NCBI RefSeq assembly: GCF_022682495.2
Contig: NC_071396.1
Span: 54,556,022-54,620,021, forward strand
Reading direction: 5' to 3'
Origin: Desmodus rotundus
Lineage: Eukaryota > Chordata > Mammalia > Chiroptera > Phyllostomidae
Length of the DNA: 64,000 nt
Part shown: piece by piece, positions 1 through 11,735 of the stretch
Position numbering within the stretch: position 1 is the first letter of the stretch
How the letters are laid out: each line of letters starts with the position of its first letter
Notes under the pieces: generated by a model
What the model saw: only the letters and a program-made list of their open reading frames with translations
The model's database searches: none
What the model was told of the DNA's origin: nothing
Made by a program: the position numbers and the translations under genes

Positions 1-424
1 CATATATTCTTCCCCTGAGTGTTGTATTTCTCTGTGAAACTCCGCTAGAGGGCAGAAACAATAATTTGCAATTGTATAATTCTTTGTGTTCTTTGGTGAG
101 TCTCAGTCTGGAAATACTGAATCATCTGGTAAATTCAGGCAGTGTTGATAGCTCCAAGTTGATGATGACGGTGATGCTCCATTGGGCTCATTGGAATCCT
201 TGCTGAGGAAAAGAGCACCACCAATGACTTCCTTTTGTAGAATGCATGCTGAACTTAGAAAATAGACAGGTATTTGCATAGGGAAATATCAATCACAGAC
301 AGCTAAGCTTGGAAAAAACTTAGACAAATACCCTCATATTTCATCCAAGAAAATTGGATCTCAGAGGTGATATATCCTGTCCAAGATCACTTAGAAAGAT
401 AGGGTCAACATTATAAACCAGATT
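1..424. other. Unique sequence, nothing recognised
   Basis: No repeat, exon or RNA signature is recognisable here. The composition is AT-rich and all frames are broken by frequent stops. Confidence 0.4.
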
Positions 425-1185
425 TTTAAAAATTAACTTTTTAGATTTTACATATAGTAACAATTCACTTTTCTTTTTCTTTTTTGGTATACAGTTCTAT
501 GAATTTTGACAAATTCACCAACACAATCAAGATGCAACACAGTTCCATCACTCCAAAAAATTATGTGTTGTGTTTTTGTAGTCAAATCCAACCTCCATCC
601 CTAACCTCTAGCAACTACAGATCTCTGAACTAGTGCTATTTCCAGAATTTCATATAAATGGGAGCATGCAGCATTTATTCTTTTAAGCCTGGCTACTTTT
701 ATTTACAGAAAGATTCATTCATGTTTTTGAGCATGTTAGAAGTTAATTTCTTTTTATTTCTGAATGCCATAATACAGTCAGATGTAGTGTCATTGAGTTG
801 CTCACTCACCCACTGAAAGGCAATAGGGTTGTTTCTAACTTTTGGTGATGATAAATAATGCTGTTCTATATATTTGTATGCAAGTTTTTGTGTGAACATA
901 GGTTGCATTTCTCTAGGATAAATAACTAGAAGTAGGATTGTTGAGTCATATAGGAAGCATATATTTAATGTTATAAGAAATGGCCAAACTGTTTGCCATT
1001 GTTTTTGACCTATTGTGCAGTCCCACCTGAATAAGAGATCCAGTGATCTGCACCTTTGCCAGCATTTGTTATTGTTGGTGTTTAGAATTTTGCCATTTTA
1101 ATAAGTTTGCAGTGGTATCTCATTGTGGTTTTAATTTTGCATTTACCTAGTTCTAATCAATTTAATAGATAATCATCAGTGTAGA
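425..1185 (-). repeat. Old LINE-1 3' end (L1M type)
   Basis: The plus strand reads as the reverse complement of an L1 3' UTR followed by the end of ORF2. The UTR wording around 488-515 (tatacagttctatgaatttt) leads into ORF2 text for the last part of the protein, where frames such as 699-908 on the minus strand are remnants. The low-coordinate end is the 3' end. Heavy divergence from the L1 consensus points to an ancient insertion. No target-site duplication is visible. Confidence 0.8.
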
Positions 1186-2194
1186 TCATAACCCAGGCAT
1201 ACCAGAAACAAAAATAGAGAACTCACATTCCTTGATGAAAGTAGAAAGGAGTCCTAGAGGCTTGTTTTCTGAAGGCTGTGTCTCGGTGGGTCGTGAAACT
1301 TTGTTCCTGAACAAATGAAGAACAAGTCAGAACTCTGATTACCCAGGGGATATAAATCAGGAAGGCCGAATCAGGAAGTACTCTTCTGATTATGTTCCAA
1401 GCAATCCAACACTATCTGGCTTAAGCTAAAAGAAATGTATTTGAAAATCCAGGGGTATTTTGGCATTAGAAGTGGCTAGATCCAGTTACTCAAGTTTTGA
1501 AGCCAGGTATCTGTCTTCTTCCTTTTCATGGCTTATATAGCTTTGTGTTGGTTTTGTTCTTGGGTAGATTCTTCCCATAATGTGGCAGGGTCACTAGCAA
1601 TTCAAGGTTTATAATCCTTTTTTGAAGCAACGCTAGCAAGTTGAGCCTCCTTCCAAAAATTGTAATTGAAAGTTGAAGATTCACATTGATTGGCCTGGAT
1701 TGGGCTATATTCCCATCTCTGAACCAATGACTGTTGTCCTGATTGTCCAGGCCTGGGTCTGGAAGCAGGAAGTAGGCCAGCCTTTGGTACAGCACAGTTC
1801 ACAAGTAAGGAATGAGCAAACCCCACAGGAAATTTGAGATCCTGTGGACATGAGAAGAAAGCCTTGATTCTAGAAGGGCAAAAATGAGAGCTACCCACGT
1901 AGGCAATGTTAAAGAAGCTAGGAAAAGAAACCTTTCCCACTTCTCAGCCTGACTTAGAAGCCTGTTTGTGAGAAGGAAAGCTCAAATGCCGGTTTTCTAT
2001 GACTGTAACAGTAAAAATTCTCATAAAGGGAGGGAGTGAATATGCTGAGTTCTTGTAGTCACTGACTTTAGCACTGACATGTATAGTCAATGCCATTCTC
2101 CAGTGATGTCAAATGACATATACCTTCATATGAAAGACAGGTTCTGGCTTTTTTAAACTAATTGCTACCTGCTGTATTTTGTTATATAAACACA
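1186..2194. other. Mostly unique sequence; possible ancient repeat at 1385-1650
   Basis: No gene is supported. The words ctggcttaagctaaaa near 1418 and a similar ggcttaaacaataaaggat near 12768 look like the same very old interspersed repeat, but I cannot name the family with confidence. Two overlapping minus-strand frames at 1526-1940 carry no recognisable motif. Confidence 0.3.
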
Positions 2195-2259
2195 CACACA
2201 TATATGCACACATACACATAAACCTTATATACACGCATATACATAGGGAAGGTCTGGCA

Positions 2260-2290
<31 letters not shown>
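2195..2290. repeat. Microsatellite: (CA)/(TA) tract then (TG)12
   Basis: A degenerate CA/TA-rich segment (2190-2245) is followed by an uninterrupted TG run at 2261-2285. It is a simple length-variable repeat with no other function visible. Confidence 0.9.
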
Positions 2291-4489
2291 GAAGGAACAG
2301 ATTTCATGTTTAAAGGATTGCTTTTCAAGTTAAAAAACACAGCAGATACACTTTATAATGTCAAAATCTTTATAGCTAAGGGGAAAAAATGTCACTAAGA
2401 ATGAAAAGCAGAACACTGGTTGAAGAAAAGATTTTGGAAAATGAAGAGGGTAGGCATTTCTAAAGTTACGGGTGTTCCTCTGTCCTCTTTTCTTGGGTCT
2501 CAGGCTGGAGTGTCACAGCCAGAGCCCCTAGGTAGTCATATGTAATACACAGTCACAGGAGGACCACCACTCTCTAGTGGCCAACAGAGCCATGGGGCTG
2601 AGAAGCTCAGAGACAACATTGCTTCACAGAAGGCTGAGCCTCCACCCATCACAGGGGAGTTTGTTTGGGGGGAGGTGTGCCAAAGGACTCCACAAGAAGT
2701 CATATGTGGTTGCTCCTGAAGCAACTGCCCCACAAAGGAAAACTTTCCTGGGAGCCAAGAAGGAGAGCAGAGATGTAGGCAAGTTTCTCAGCCCACTACA
2801 AATACCAGGGTGACCCGTTTATCACTTGAGAGAAAAATCTAAGAGCCTAAAATTAGCCCTCTTCTTTGGGCTAAGAAGAAGAAGAGAGAGAATGAAACAA
2901 ATGCTTTTCAGATTTTATTTAAAGTCTGACATGTTGACTAGTTGGCATAGATGAAACCTTTATGCACAACTTTCTTAATGTTCTCTTCTTCTGTCAGTTC
3001 TCCTACCCTTCCCATTTTCCCTTTGGCTTTCCCCCCTGTTGCCACTTCTCTGTGTCCACCTCTGGCTTTGGTAGAGCCAAGAGCCCTCAGTATAATTTGT
3101 GTGCTCCAAGCATCTACTTTGGAACTCAGTGACTTGAAGTTCTTTGTTTTTCTGAGCACAGAACAAACATACCATCGATTTCTCCCCACTGGTTTCTACA
3201 TAAAACACTTACATGATGCACATAATCCCCTGTGCTATTTCACCCCCAAAGATAAAAACTACTGGATCATGAAAGAAGCATTTCTATTTTAATTCAGAAA
3301 TGCATTCTACATGGTTGTCTATTTTGCAAGCATAAGGCCGTGGTTTCAAATGATAGTATTTTGGAGTTGCTATTCTGATGTTCTGACATGACAGCAAAGC
3401 TTTATTAAAGGACCAATGCCTTTGTAAGAGTTTTCCCATTTTTTTCAAAACTCAGAATCCAGATAGAATGGTTTTTAGATGCACAGAATTCTTGTTTTAG
3501 TCACAGGCCTGAGTGGAATACAGGTGCTTATAATGGTAGCTGTCATACTAATCTTTTTCCTTCCTTCAAGCCTTCTGGTAGTGGTGATGACTACTTTCTT
3601 TTTCTTTCTTTTCTTTTTTTTTTTTTTGTAATAAAGGATTTAAATCATTGGCATCATCACTTGATGTTTCTGGCAGGAATGTTTTGATTTTGTTTTGAAT
3701 CATTGCCAATTTTCAGACCTAATTTAATATAAAACCTGGAGGTTTAAGGGTTTTTTGTTTGTTTGTTGTTTTTAGATAGATGTCTTTATTTCTTTGTCTC
3801 CAATGCTTTACTTGAGAGCATAGTCAAACATCATATACATCACAAGCATATGAGTGAAGATGTATTTTGCCTCTAAAAAATTAAAAATCTTTAGATTTTT
3901 TCCCAGTTTAGTGAGTTGGAGGTGCAGGTGTGAGTCTGGATGAGCCTGTGGATTTCCCAACAGAGACATCATTGCGATTGTTGCTGTTGTTATGGTGGAT
4001 TGACTGACTCGTAATCAACCCACAGAAGTGCATGTCCAATTTCAAAGGGCTCTAAGATTGTTGGTGGAAAGCAGATCACTAAATAAATAATATACTCTTC
4101 TACCTCTTCTCCTGCAAGCCTTAGATGGAGCTGCGCAATATAACAGTTCAACTCAATAAATAGTTACAAACAGCCATTGTGAGAGATGCTGGTGCTGAGA
4201 TGATGAAGAAGACATTGTCCCCAGGGATAGGAGTTAGGGGTGGGGGACAGATGCTGTTACCAATGCACATCTGCATTGTGCTTTAGAGTTGTTGTTTCAT
4301 TTAGTTTTACTCTAAAATACAGTTTTCTGAGGAGGGATTGTGCCTTGATTTCTAATCTTAATTTTAAGACTGTACATTGTCCCTTTATGTAGATTGAGTT
4401 ACCTAGAACTGAATTAATGACATCATGGTGTTTACTGAGCAAGGCTGAAAAACCTCCCTCCTGTGATAACTGTGGTAAGGACAGTAGCA
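2291..4489. other. Unique sequence without a recognisable gene
   Basis: There is no recognised repeat apart from a T-rich tract at 3597-3627. Frames are open on both strands at 2938-3292 (83 aa minus, 113 aa plus), but I recognise neither product. Overlapping opposite frames in a low-stop stretch are weak evidence for coding. Confidence 0.35.
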
Positions 4490-5190
4490 GTAGCAATAGT
4501 AAGGATAATATTATATTGCATACTTACTGAGCACTCACTGTGTATCAGGTATGATTTTAAATGCTTTACCTTGCTTTATCCTTATGTATTTATCTAAGTC
4601 CTCCCAGAAGCAGATGTCAAGACAGAATGAAACACACAAACATTTTGTTAGTGGCAACACCTGAGAGAGAAAATGAATGTGGGGAGGAGCCAGAAGAGGT
4701 GGGAAGGTCTGGCAGGTGATGATGCAAGTTTCACCTCAACCAAAACAGAGAAGGAAGGAAGGTTCGATAGAAGGCTTCTAGACTGCCATCGATCTGAGGA
4801 TGGTTATGCAAGATGGGCAGGGAGCCTTGATTCAGAGTTAGTCAGTACAGCAATTTTGTGTCTTCTAGAGATGGGCCTGCCTTAGTATCCTTCCTGTGTT
4901 CTGTCACTGGCAGGTGGGGCATTGGTGCAAATGCTTCTGCGGCTTTCAGAGCACAGCTGCCAGGGCCCTCAGTCAATTGATCATTACATTCCCTGTGGTC
5001 AGAAGTCTGCAGATGCACTCATACAACCACCACACCTTCCAGCTCCATTTTACAGGTGGGAAAACTAAGGCACCCAATGGATTCAGAAATTTGCCCGAGG
5101 TTAACCACTCATAAATGACAGAGCCAGTTTTCCAACTCATGCAGTCTAGTGTCAGATTCTATGCTTTTAATCACTAGATCACTTCTTAAG
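4490..5190 (-). repeat. MIR SINE split by an inserted repeat
   Basis: The reverse complement of the MIR consensus is present in two pieces. 4490-4605 holds the tail side (actgagcactcactgtgtatcagg). About 5010-5190 holds the core and head side (ccattttacaggtgggaaaac, then the ancient tRNA-derived part ending near 5190). The roughly 400 bp between them is foreign and was inserted into the MIR. Confidence 0.75.
4606..5005. repeat. Unidentified old repeat inserted inside MIR
   Basis: This segment separates two halves of one MIR, so it must be a later insertion. It begins near cccagaagcagatgtcaag and is G/A-rich. Somewhat similar G/A-rich text occurs near 10740-10940 and 41620-41860. The family is not identified. 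It could be an old LTR or DNA transposon fragment. Confidence 0.4.
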
Positions 5191-5261
5191 ATATACTTTA
5201 ATAGTCTTTGATACTGTTAAACAACGATTAATGAACTGTGAAGCATCATTTGGGGATCTAC

Positions 5262-5462
5262 GGCAGTGATTACCTTAAACTTGAGCCTGCATGAAACCAC
5301 CCTGGGACTTACTGAAGATGCAGATGAATTGCCCTTCACCCTGCAGGTTCTGGTTTAGTAAGTCGGGGTGGGACTTCAGGGTTTACATTTTTAAGGGCCA
5401 TCCCTAGTGATCCTTTCCAAATGACCCTTGAATCAGACTTTCATAAACACTGTGCTTGAGAA
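5262..5462. mobile_element. MER5A-like hAT-Charlie element
   Basis: The short element has the MER5A layout. An end near 5265 (gcagtgattaccttaaact) faces the inverse wording near 5440. Between them lie the characteristic alternating words gatgcagat, ttctggtttagtaag and ggtggga, and an internal near-palindrome. It is non-autonomous and old, with no clear 8-bp target duplication. Confidence 0.7.
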
Positions 5463-5734
5463 AGGATACTGGGCTTGGAGACCACAAAGAGTGCTCAGAG
5501 CTGAGGGAACAGAGTGAGCAAAGGAATGGAATTAAGCATGGGCTGTCCACAGCCTCTTATGGCTTCTGGGTTGGCATTTTATAATTTATAATGTCTGGCT
5601 GAAACCCGGATCTCATCTTCATCCCCTGGTCTTTCCTTTCTTTTCTTTTCTTTTTATTTTTTTGTAGGTTAAAGGAATAAAATTTTCTTTTTCAATTACT
5701 GCACATTTTATGACCTAAACTATTAAGAGTCTTT

Positions 5735-6060
5735 GTAAAAGTTTTATTTTTTATTGAGACATAATAGATGTATAACATCATGTACATTTGAGGTATATAC
5801 CATGTTGGTTTGATGCATTTATATAGTACAATGTGATTACTATAGTAGCATTGTAACATTAGCTAACACCTTTATCACATCACCTAATTATCATTTCTTG
5901 GGTTGAGAACAATTACAATCTAGTCTCTTAGTAACTTTGAACTTTATAATATAGTCTTGTTGACCATAATCCTTATGTAGTGCATTAGTGCTCCAGGATT
6001 CATTAACCCATTACTAGTAAACTGTCGTCCCTTTCAAGCACCTGAGCTCCTGCCATGCCA
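5735..6060 (-). repeat. Old LINE-1 3' UTR fragment
   Basis: The text from ttttattgagacataatagatg through gaggtatataccatgttgg to the taagcaccc-like end is the reverse complement of an old L1 3' UTR. Only UTR sequence is present, so the copy is strongly 5'-truncated. Confidence 0.65.
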
Positions 6061-8781
6061 GTGCCTCTCAGCCCCACGCCTGAGCTCACCCTGACCTTTT
6101 GCTCAGATCATGGGTCCCCTGTGGTATCTTCCTTGGCTCTCCCAGACACGGTTCATGGTTTATGGTTCTTTTCCCGTACTTCCTTAGAGCTTAGGAAGTA
6201 CTAATAATATGGCACCCAGCATATTGTTCTGATTTATTTAAAGATTGAATACTCCCAGTAGACTGTGACCTTTAAACCCAGGTTTTGTCTTCAATTTCAT
6301 GCCTTATATGTATGGTAAGTAGTTGCTTGCTAAATATTTTAATTGAATTGCACTGAGCACAACATGATAAAAATAAGATATTATTTTTTAGAGAGGCAAG
6401 TATATTAGTACAGAGACTCCAGTGGGTATACCTTAAAATCAGTAGACCTGCGACTATAATAATGAAATAAAACTCAGAGAATATGGAAACTTGATTGGAA
6501 AAAATTTTCATTAATCACCATCTTAAATTTAATGGTTATTTTAGTTATGAATTATACCAAGCACTGTAATATTAGCAGTATCTCTGACTTTTGTATATGT
6601 AGAAATAACAAATATTTTGTATCATATCTGTTATTATAGATTCTAGGAATGTTGCTTAAGGTCCTTCTTCAAAATTAGAGTTATTATTAGACTGCTGTTA
6701 GATCTTGCTATTCAATGCATCATTGAAGATGGTCATATATTTCCATATTGATTTAAAAGATTTTCTTAGGTATTTTTCTATATACTTGGTTTTCTTTGTA
6801 ATGCTTGAATTTTATTTTATGCATTTAAAAACCTGATTATGAGAAAGGGTTCATGGGCTCTTCATCAGATTGCTGACGAGATGCTTGGCACCAGAATCGT
6901 TAGGAGCACTGGAACTCTAAGCCCCATGGGGGCAGGGCCTGTGAGGGATGCTGGCGGTGTCTGCGCAAGCCCAGGTCAGGGCAGTATTCTTTTGGGACAT
7001 GATATGTCGTTGCTGTGGTAATGAATTTCAGATTGGAGGCCTGGGTAATTTAGGATACTGTTGAGTAGATTTTGGTTTGATGAAATTGTTCTTTTAGGAA
7101 AATGGGTATGGGTGTTCTATTTAGGAATGGTTGGAGAGTCGAACTCATTCAGAACTCTATTGTAGTCCAGGTGTGTGCCGAGGAGGCCCAGCCTAAGGTG
7201 GTGGCTGTTAGGATTTGAGATGAAGATATCATCTGGCCTACACAAGAAGTGAAATAGAAGAAAACTAGAGAGATAAAACTTAGAAGTGCAGTTTGGGGTG
7301 GGAAAGGGAAAGAGTTCAATTTTGATTATACTGTCTTTGAGCTAACAAAAATCTTGTAGGTTTTGATTCTGGTGTTTCTATGTGTAGCTAGGAATTTGAA
7401 AGATATCAGTACAAAGAGAAGAGGTGAAATAAGTATGAAAGTAGTTTATTAATGGGAAAAGTAGAATGAGGGGAGTGGCTGAGGGGTAGGCAGGAGGAAT
7501 CAGAATCATAGAAAGTTATCAATTTCCTACCTCTTGGTAGCCCCCAGGGCTGTCCTGCCCAGGTGGAAGTCAGGATCCCGAGGGCCACCCTGGCTCCTGG
7601 GTTGCACAGACTTTAGGAGAGAGCTGTGTGGCCCAGAAAGAGCCAGTATTCAGCAGGGACCAAGGGCCGAGGTTAGCCAGAAACTGTGAAGCCTAAAATT
7701 CCTGTGCCTTTTTGAACAGAAGCTTGGTGACATCAGAGGCCAACTCCAGTGCACATGGTTACTTGACTAAGAGCTTGGCTGTTTCTCTTTACCAGCCACC
7801 CCCCACTGCTCCCCCGCTGCCCCCCCCCCCCCCCCCCCGCCCTGGCTCTCACAGCATCCAAATCGTACTCTTGTTTGAGGCTGCTCTCCAGCTGACCTCT
7901 TCAGTTCCTTTTGCTCTTCTATTGCATTCCTTCTCTCCAAGAATTTCCTCTCTCCTCTCTCTAGTAGATAGGTTTGGCTCTTTTCCAGCATGTCTGACTT
8001 TTACAATCTTGTACTAATTCTTTCAGCTTAAAAAATGTTTACCATGATACAGACGCCCTCAAACTTCCACGTGTAACTGTTCCCTAATTTGTTCCTTTTG
8101 TGGACATTTAGGAACCATACAAATGTCTGCTTTTCAATGTCTTTCCTATCATTTAATGGTTCCTGCTTATTGCTTCTGTTATGGCTGTTTTAGAAATTTA
8201 TATCTTTGTTTATAAAGGTTTGCTCTTACAAAGATGCGTATGTCATATGGTTTCTGGACCTATCCATTACTGAAATTGAATTTGAAGTACCTTATAATTT
8301 TGACTGAAACCTGATCTATCTATGGAGACATTGAAAAACATGCATGTTAAGCAGGAAAGATGGTAACCTACTTAGTAGACTGCATCCAGAATACCAATTG
8401 CCCTTCCAAGGGGAATTGCCAAGTTCACTGATGAACTAACCACAAAAGCATTGTTTAATAAAATGAAATATCCATTTCATTAGTCAGTTTTATGGAATTA
8501 AACAAGACAGCAATTATATTTTGCATATAATGTTGAATGATTTTTAGAAGATTATCTAGTAATTTAGAATATAAACCCTGCATCCTCTTAAATTAAACCT
8601 GTGCTGTTTTTTAAATGAATACCAGTGTCATATCTTATTTTGCTTTTGCTGACACTGAAATGAAAATAATGACAGAGGAACCTGAAACAGATTATTATGA
8701 ATTTAAAATAGCTGTTGACTTACTTTTAGTTGATACCTATCAAAGATAAACAACTCTATAATTCAGTGTAACTTGCTTTTT
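6061..8781. other. Long unique stretch without a gene
   Basis: No interspersed repeat is confidently recognised apart from a homopolymer at 7820-7838. Frames are short and lack known motifs; the 101-aa plus frame at 7712-8017 owes its proline run to the C tract. 8450-8750 is AT-rich and could contain regulatory sequence, but nothing specific is seen. Confidence 0.35.
7820..7838. repeat. C19 homopolymer
   Basis: Nineteen consecutive C residues sit inside a longer C-rich stretch (7798-7842). The complementary G run could form quadruplex-type structures. Such runs are length-unstable and prone to sequencing error. Confidence 0.9.
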
Positions 8782-9980
8782 TAACACTTAATTTTTTTTA
8801 GAGCAGTTTAAGGTTCACAGCAAAATTGAGCAGAAAGTACAGGGATTTCCCATGTGTCCCCCGTGGCCACCCATGCATAACCTCCCTGTTGTCCGCGTGC
8901 CCCACCAGAGTCATACATTTGTCACAGTTGTTGAATCTGCATCATAATCACCTGAAGTCCATAGTGCACACTGGGGTCCACTCTCAGTGTTGTACATTTT
9001 GTGCACTGGGCAGTTGTGTACTGTCAGGTATCCACGATTACGGTGTCACAGCGTGTTTTTACCGCCCTGCACTCCTCTGTGTTTCACCTGTTCTTCCCTC
9101 CCTGCCCAGCCCCTGGCAGCCAGCGATCTTTTTGCTGTCTTCATCATTTGTCTTTTCCAGAACATTGTAAAGTTGGAATCATATCTGTAGCTTTTGCAGA
9201 CTGGCTTTTTTCACTTAGTAAATATGCATTTAAGATTCCTCCATGTCTTTTCATGGCTTGATAGCTCTTTTTTTTTTTAATTTTTAGCACTGAATGATAT
9301 TCCATTGTCTGGGTTTACCACCATTTATTTATTCACTCATCCACTGGACATCTTGATTGCTTCCAAGTTTTGGCCGTTATGAATAAAGCTTCTGTAAACA
9401 TCTGTGTGAAAGTGTTTATGTGGACATAAGTTTTCAGCTCCTCTGGGTAAATACCAAGGAGCACAGCTGCTGGTAAGAATATGTTTAGTTTTGTAAGAAA
9501 CCACCAAACCATATTTCAGTGGCTGTACTGTTTGGCATTTTCACTAGCAATGAATGAGCATCCTGTTGCTCCATGTCCTCACCAGCATGTGCTGTTGGCA
9601 GTGGTCTGGATTTTGGCCATTCTAATGAGTGTGTGGTGGTATCTCATTGTTTTAATTTGCATATCCCTGATGACATATGATGTGGAGCATCTTTTCATAC
9701 ATTTGCTTGTCATCTGTATGTCTTCTTTTGTAAAGCATGTGTTAAAGTATTTGGTCCATTTGTTAACCTGTTTGTTTATATTTTTTATTATTGAGTTTTA
9801 AGAGTTCTTTGTATATTCTGGATAGCAGTCCTTTATCAGATGTATGTTTTACAAATATTTTTTCCAAGTCTGTTGCTAGTCTTCTCATTCTCTTGATGTC
9901 TTTTGCTGAGCAGAAGGTTTTCATTTTAATGAAGTCCAGCTTAATTATTTCATGGCTACAGCTTGCTTTCTAACTAGAAG
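8782..9980 (-). repeat. Old LINE-1, 3' end with part of ORF2
   Basis: On the minus strand this is L1: the 3' UTR lies near 8795-9130 (tttaaggttcacagcaaaat) and ORF2 C-terminal text runs from about 9230 to 9970. The classic reverse-complement wording is visible at 9595-9760 (gtgtggtggtatctcattg). Open frames here (8826-9170, 9481-9801) are L1 sequence read on the wrong strand. It is ancient and has no duplication visible. Confidence 0.85.
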
Positions 9981-10261
9981 TGTAAGATGTATATATTTCT
10001 AAGATACATAGAGATCCTTATTGACACATTCCCAGATACCTGACTCTGGCTATGTTTTGGCATGTTTGCATATCAACATTATTTTTTGTTATGGGGGAGA
10101 TTTTGTTTTTTACATTATCATATTCTCTGACCCAAATTTTGCAAATTCATCCACAATTGATAGAATTTCTCATAAATATGAAGAATCCTTCAGGAAGAAA
10201 ACCCTTCCTTATTCTTTCTATGTAGAGTCTTTAGCCCTATGTTCTTTTTGAATTGAACAAG

Positions 10262-10620
10262 TAGAGTTAGGTGGCAAGATAGTATAAGAAGAGTGTGGGC
10301 TTTGCAGTTGGCAAAACTAGGTTGTAATCATTGCTTCACTCTTTATGATATACACATGCTAACTTAACCTCTCCACATACCTCAGTTTCTTTTATTTGTA
10401 GTGTTCAGTCCCTCATTCAACTACCAATTGTTGGGCATTTGCTATATAGACAGCACTATGTAAGCCGCTAGGGATAGACATGGTTTTCAACTTGATGGAG
10501 CTTATGTGTAAATGGAGGGTAATTTATTACCTGTCACATAAATTTCTGCAAACTAAATGATTAGCTAAAGCATACAAAGCAAAATGCCAGACATATAATA
10601 AGTGTTTAATAAATGGTTGG
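10262..10620 (+). repeat. MIR SINE with a nested L2 fragment
   Basis: MIR head wording starts near 10270 (gtggcaagatagtataagaag) and continues through aacttaacctctccacatacctcagtttc. It then breaks near 10400 and resumes at 10515-10620, ending cagacatataataagtgtttaataaatgg. The interruption is an L2 3' end in the opposite orientation. Confidence 0.65.
10405..10512 (-). repeat. L2 3' end nested in MIR
   Basis: The reverse complement of the L2 3' UTR is recognisable: cattcaactaccaattgttgggc, then a degraded version of the common caggcactgttctaggcgctggg wording, then cttgatggagcttatgtg. It interrupts the MIR at 10262-10620. Confidence 0.6.
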
Positions 10621-10984
10621 TCTTTTTAAAAATGTTATTGCTACTGTCAGTTCATATGTCTCCTGATCAGCCACTGTTGTCTCATCCCAGTGTCTAACAT
10701 GCCTCTTAGCACATATCAGACTTTTGTCATAGGTAGGGTTCATCAGAGACAAACTCCAAGAGAAGAAATACTGGGCAAATAATTAATCAAGGAAGTTCAC
10801 CCAGGAGAAGGTGGTAAGTAATTGGGGAAAGCAGAACAAGAAAGTAGAAGAAGCCAAGGAAGGGTGGGATTCAGGCACACTCCAGGGGAGGGGGTACCCT
10901 GATGGCTCAGGAGACTCTGGAGGGGAAATCAGAGCAAGTTCAACCCAAGACAGGGGATGTGATAATCACTATACCTGTTAATCA

Positions 10985-11466
10985 TGGACTAGCTTCATGG
11001 GGGTCCATAGTGGGCAGAGTAATGGCCCCCCAAAATTTCCAGTATATTACCTTCCAGGGTACTATGCAGATATAATTAGAGGTGTGAACTTTCAGTTAAG
11101 GAAATCATCCTGGACTATCCAGATTGACTCAGTGGAGTCACATGAGCCCTTGAAAGTGAAGAATCTTTCCAGCTAAGTTCAGAGAGGGATGTGATGACAG
11201 AAGAAGGGTCAGACAGAAGTGATGTTGTTGACTTTGAAAATGGAGAAGAGGGGCCATAAGCCAAGGAATGTAGGAAGCCTTGAGAAGCTGAAAAAGGCAC
11301 GAAAATGGATTCTCCTCCATGCCTCTAGATGTGAATACAGCAGGCCAACTTCCCATGAGAACTGTGTCTGACTTGTAACCTACAGAACTGTAAGGTAACA
11401 CATTTGTGTTGTTTTAAGCCACCAAGTTTGTGGTAATTTGTCATGGTCACAGTAGGAAACTAATAT
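10985..11466 (+). repeat. MaLR-type LTR (MLT1-like), solo
   Basis: This is a solitary LTR of the ERVL-MaLR class. It starts with gtgggcagagtaatggcccc and carries the conserved gattgactcagtggagtcac and gaggggccataagccaaggaatg segments. The end holds acagaactgtaaggtaac followed by tgttgttttaagccaccaag and aggaaactaata. No internal retroviral-like coding region accompanies it. It is far too diverged to be active. Confidence 0.8.
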
Positions 11467-11639
11467 GGAGACATAAACTCCTAGGTGTTTCAAGCTCTCT
11501 ACTCTCTGCTCTTATGTACAAAGCAACTCCAGTCACCTGTGGGAAGTTTTTCAAAGATTACTTGCAGGTATAGGAATTGGAGGCAAAAGTACATCACAGT
11601 AGAATGAACTCAGAAATTGTAATAAGGACCCTAGGAGAT

Positions 11640-11735
11640 CTGGGAAACCAACAGTATTTGCTACAGTGCTCAGAAAGTATTTGTTAACTGAATGGAGGGA
11701 GGGATGCATGGATGGACGACTAAATGAACACATTT
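11640..11735 (+). repeat. L2 3' end
   Basis: The terminal L2 wording is present in degraded form: acagtgctcagaaagtatttgttaactgaatgg followed by a GGAGG/GATG-rich simple tail. It is a short, old fragment. Confidence 0.5.

Noticed and set aside
7712..8017. Proline-rich protein
   Set aside because: The proline run is translated from the C19 homopolymer and flanking C-rich DNA.
10985..11466. Intact endogenous retrovirus
   Set aside because: Only a solitary, diverged MaLR LTR is present here and at 23296 and 41935. No internal gag, pol or env coding region accompanies any of them.
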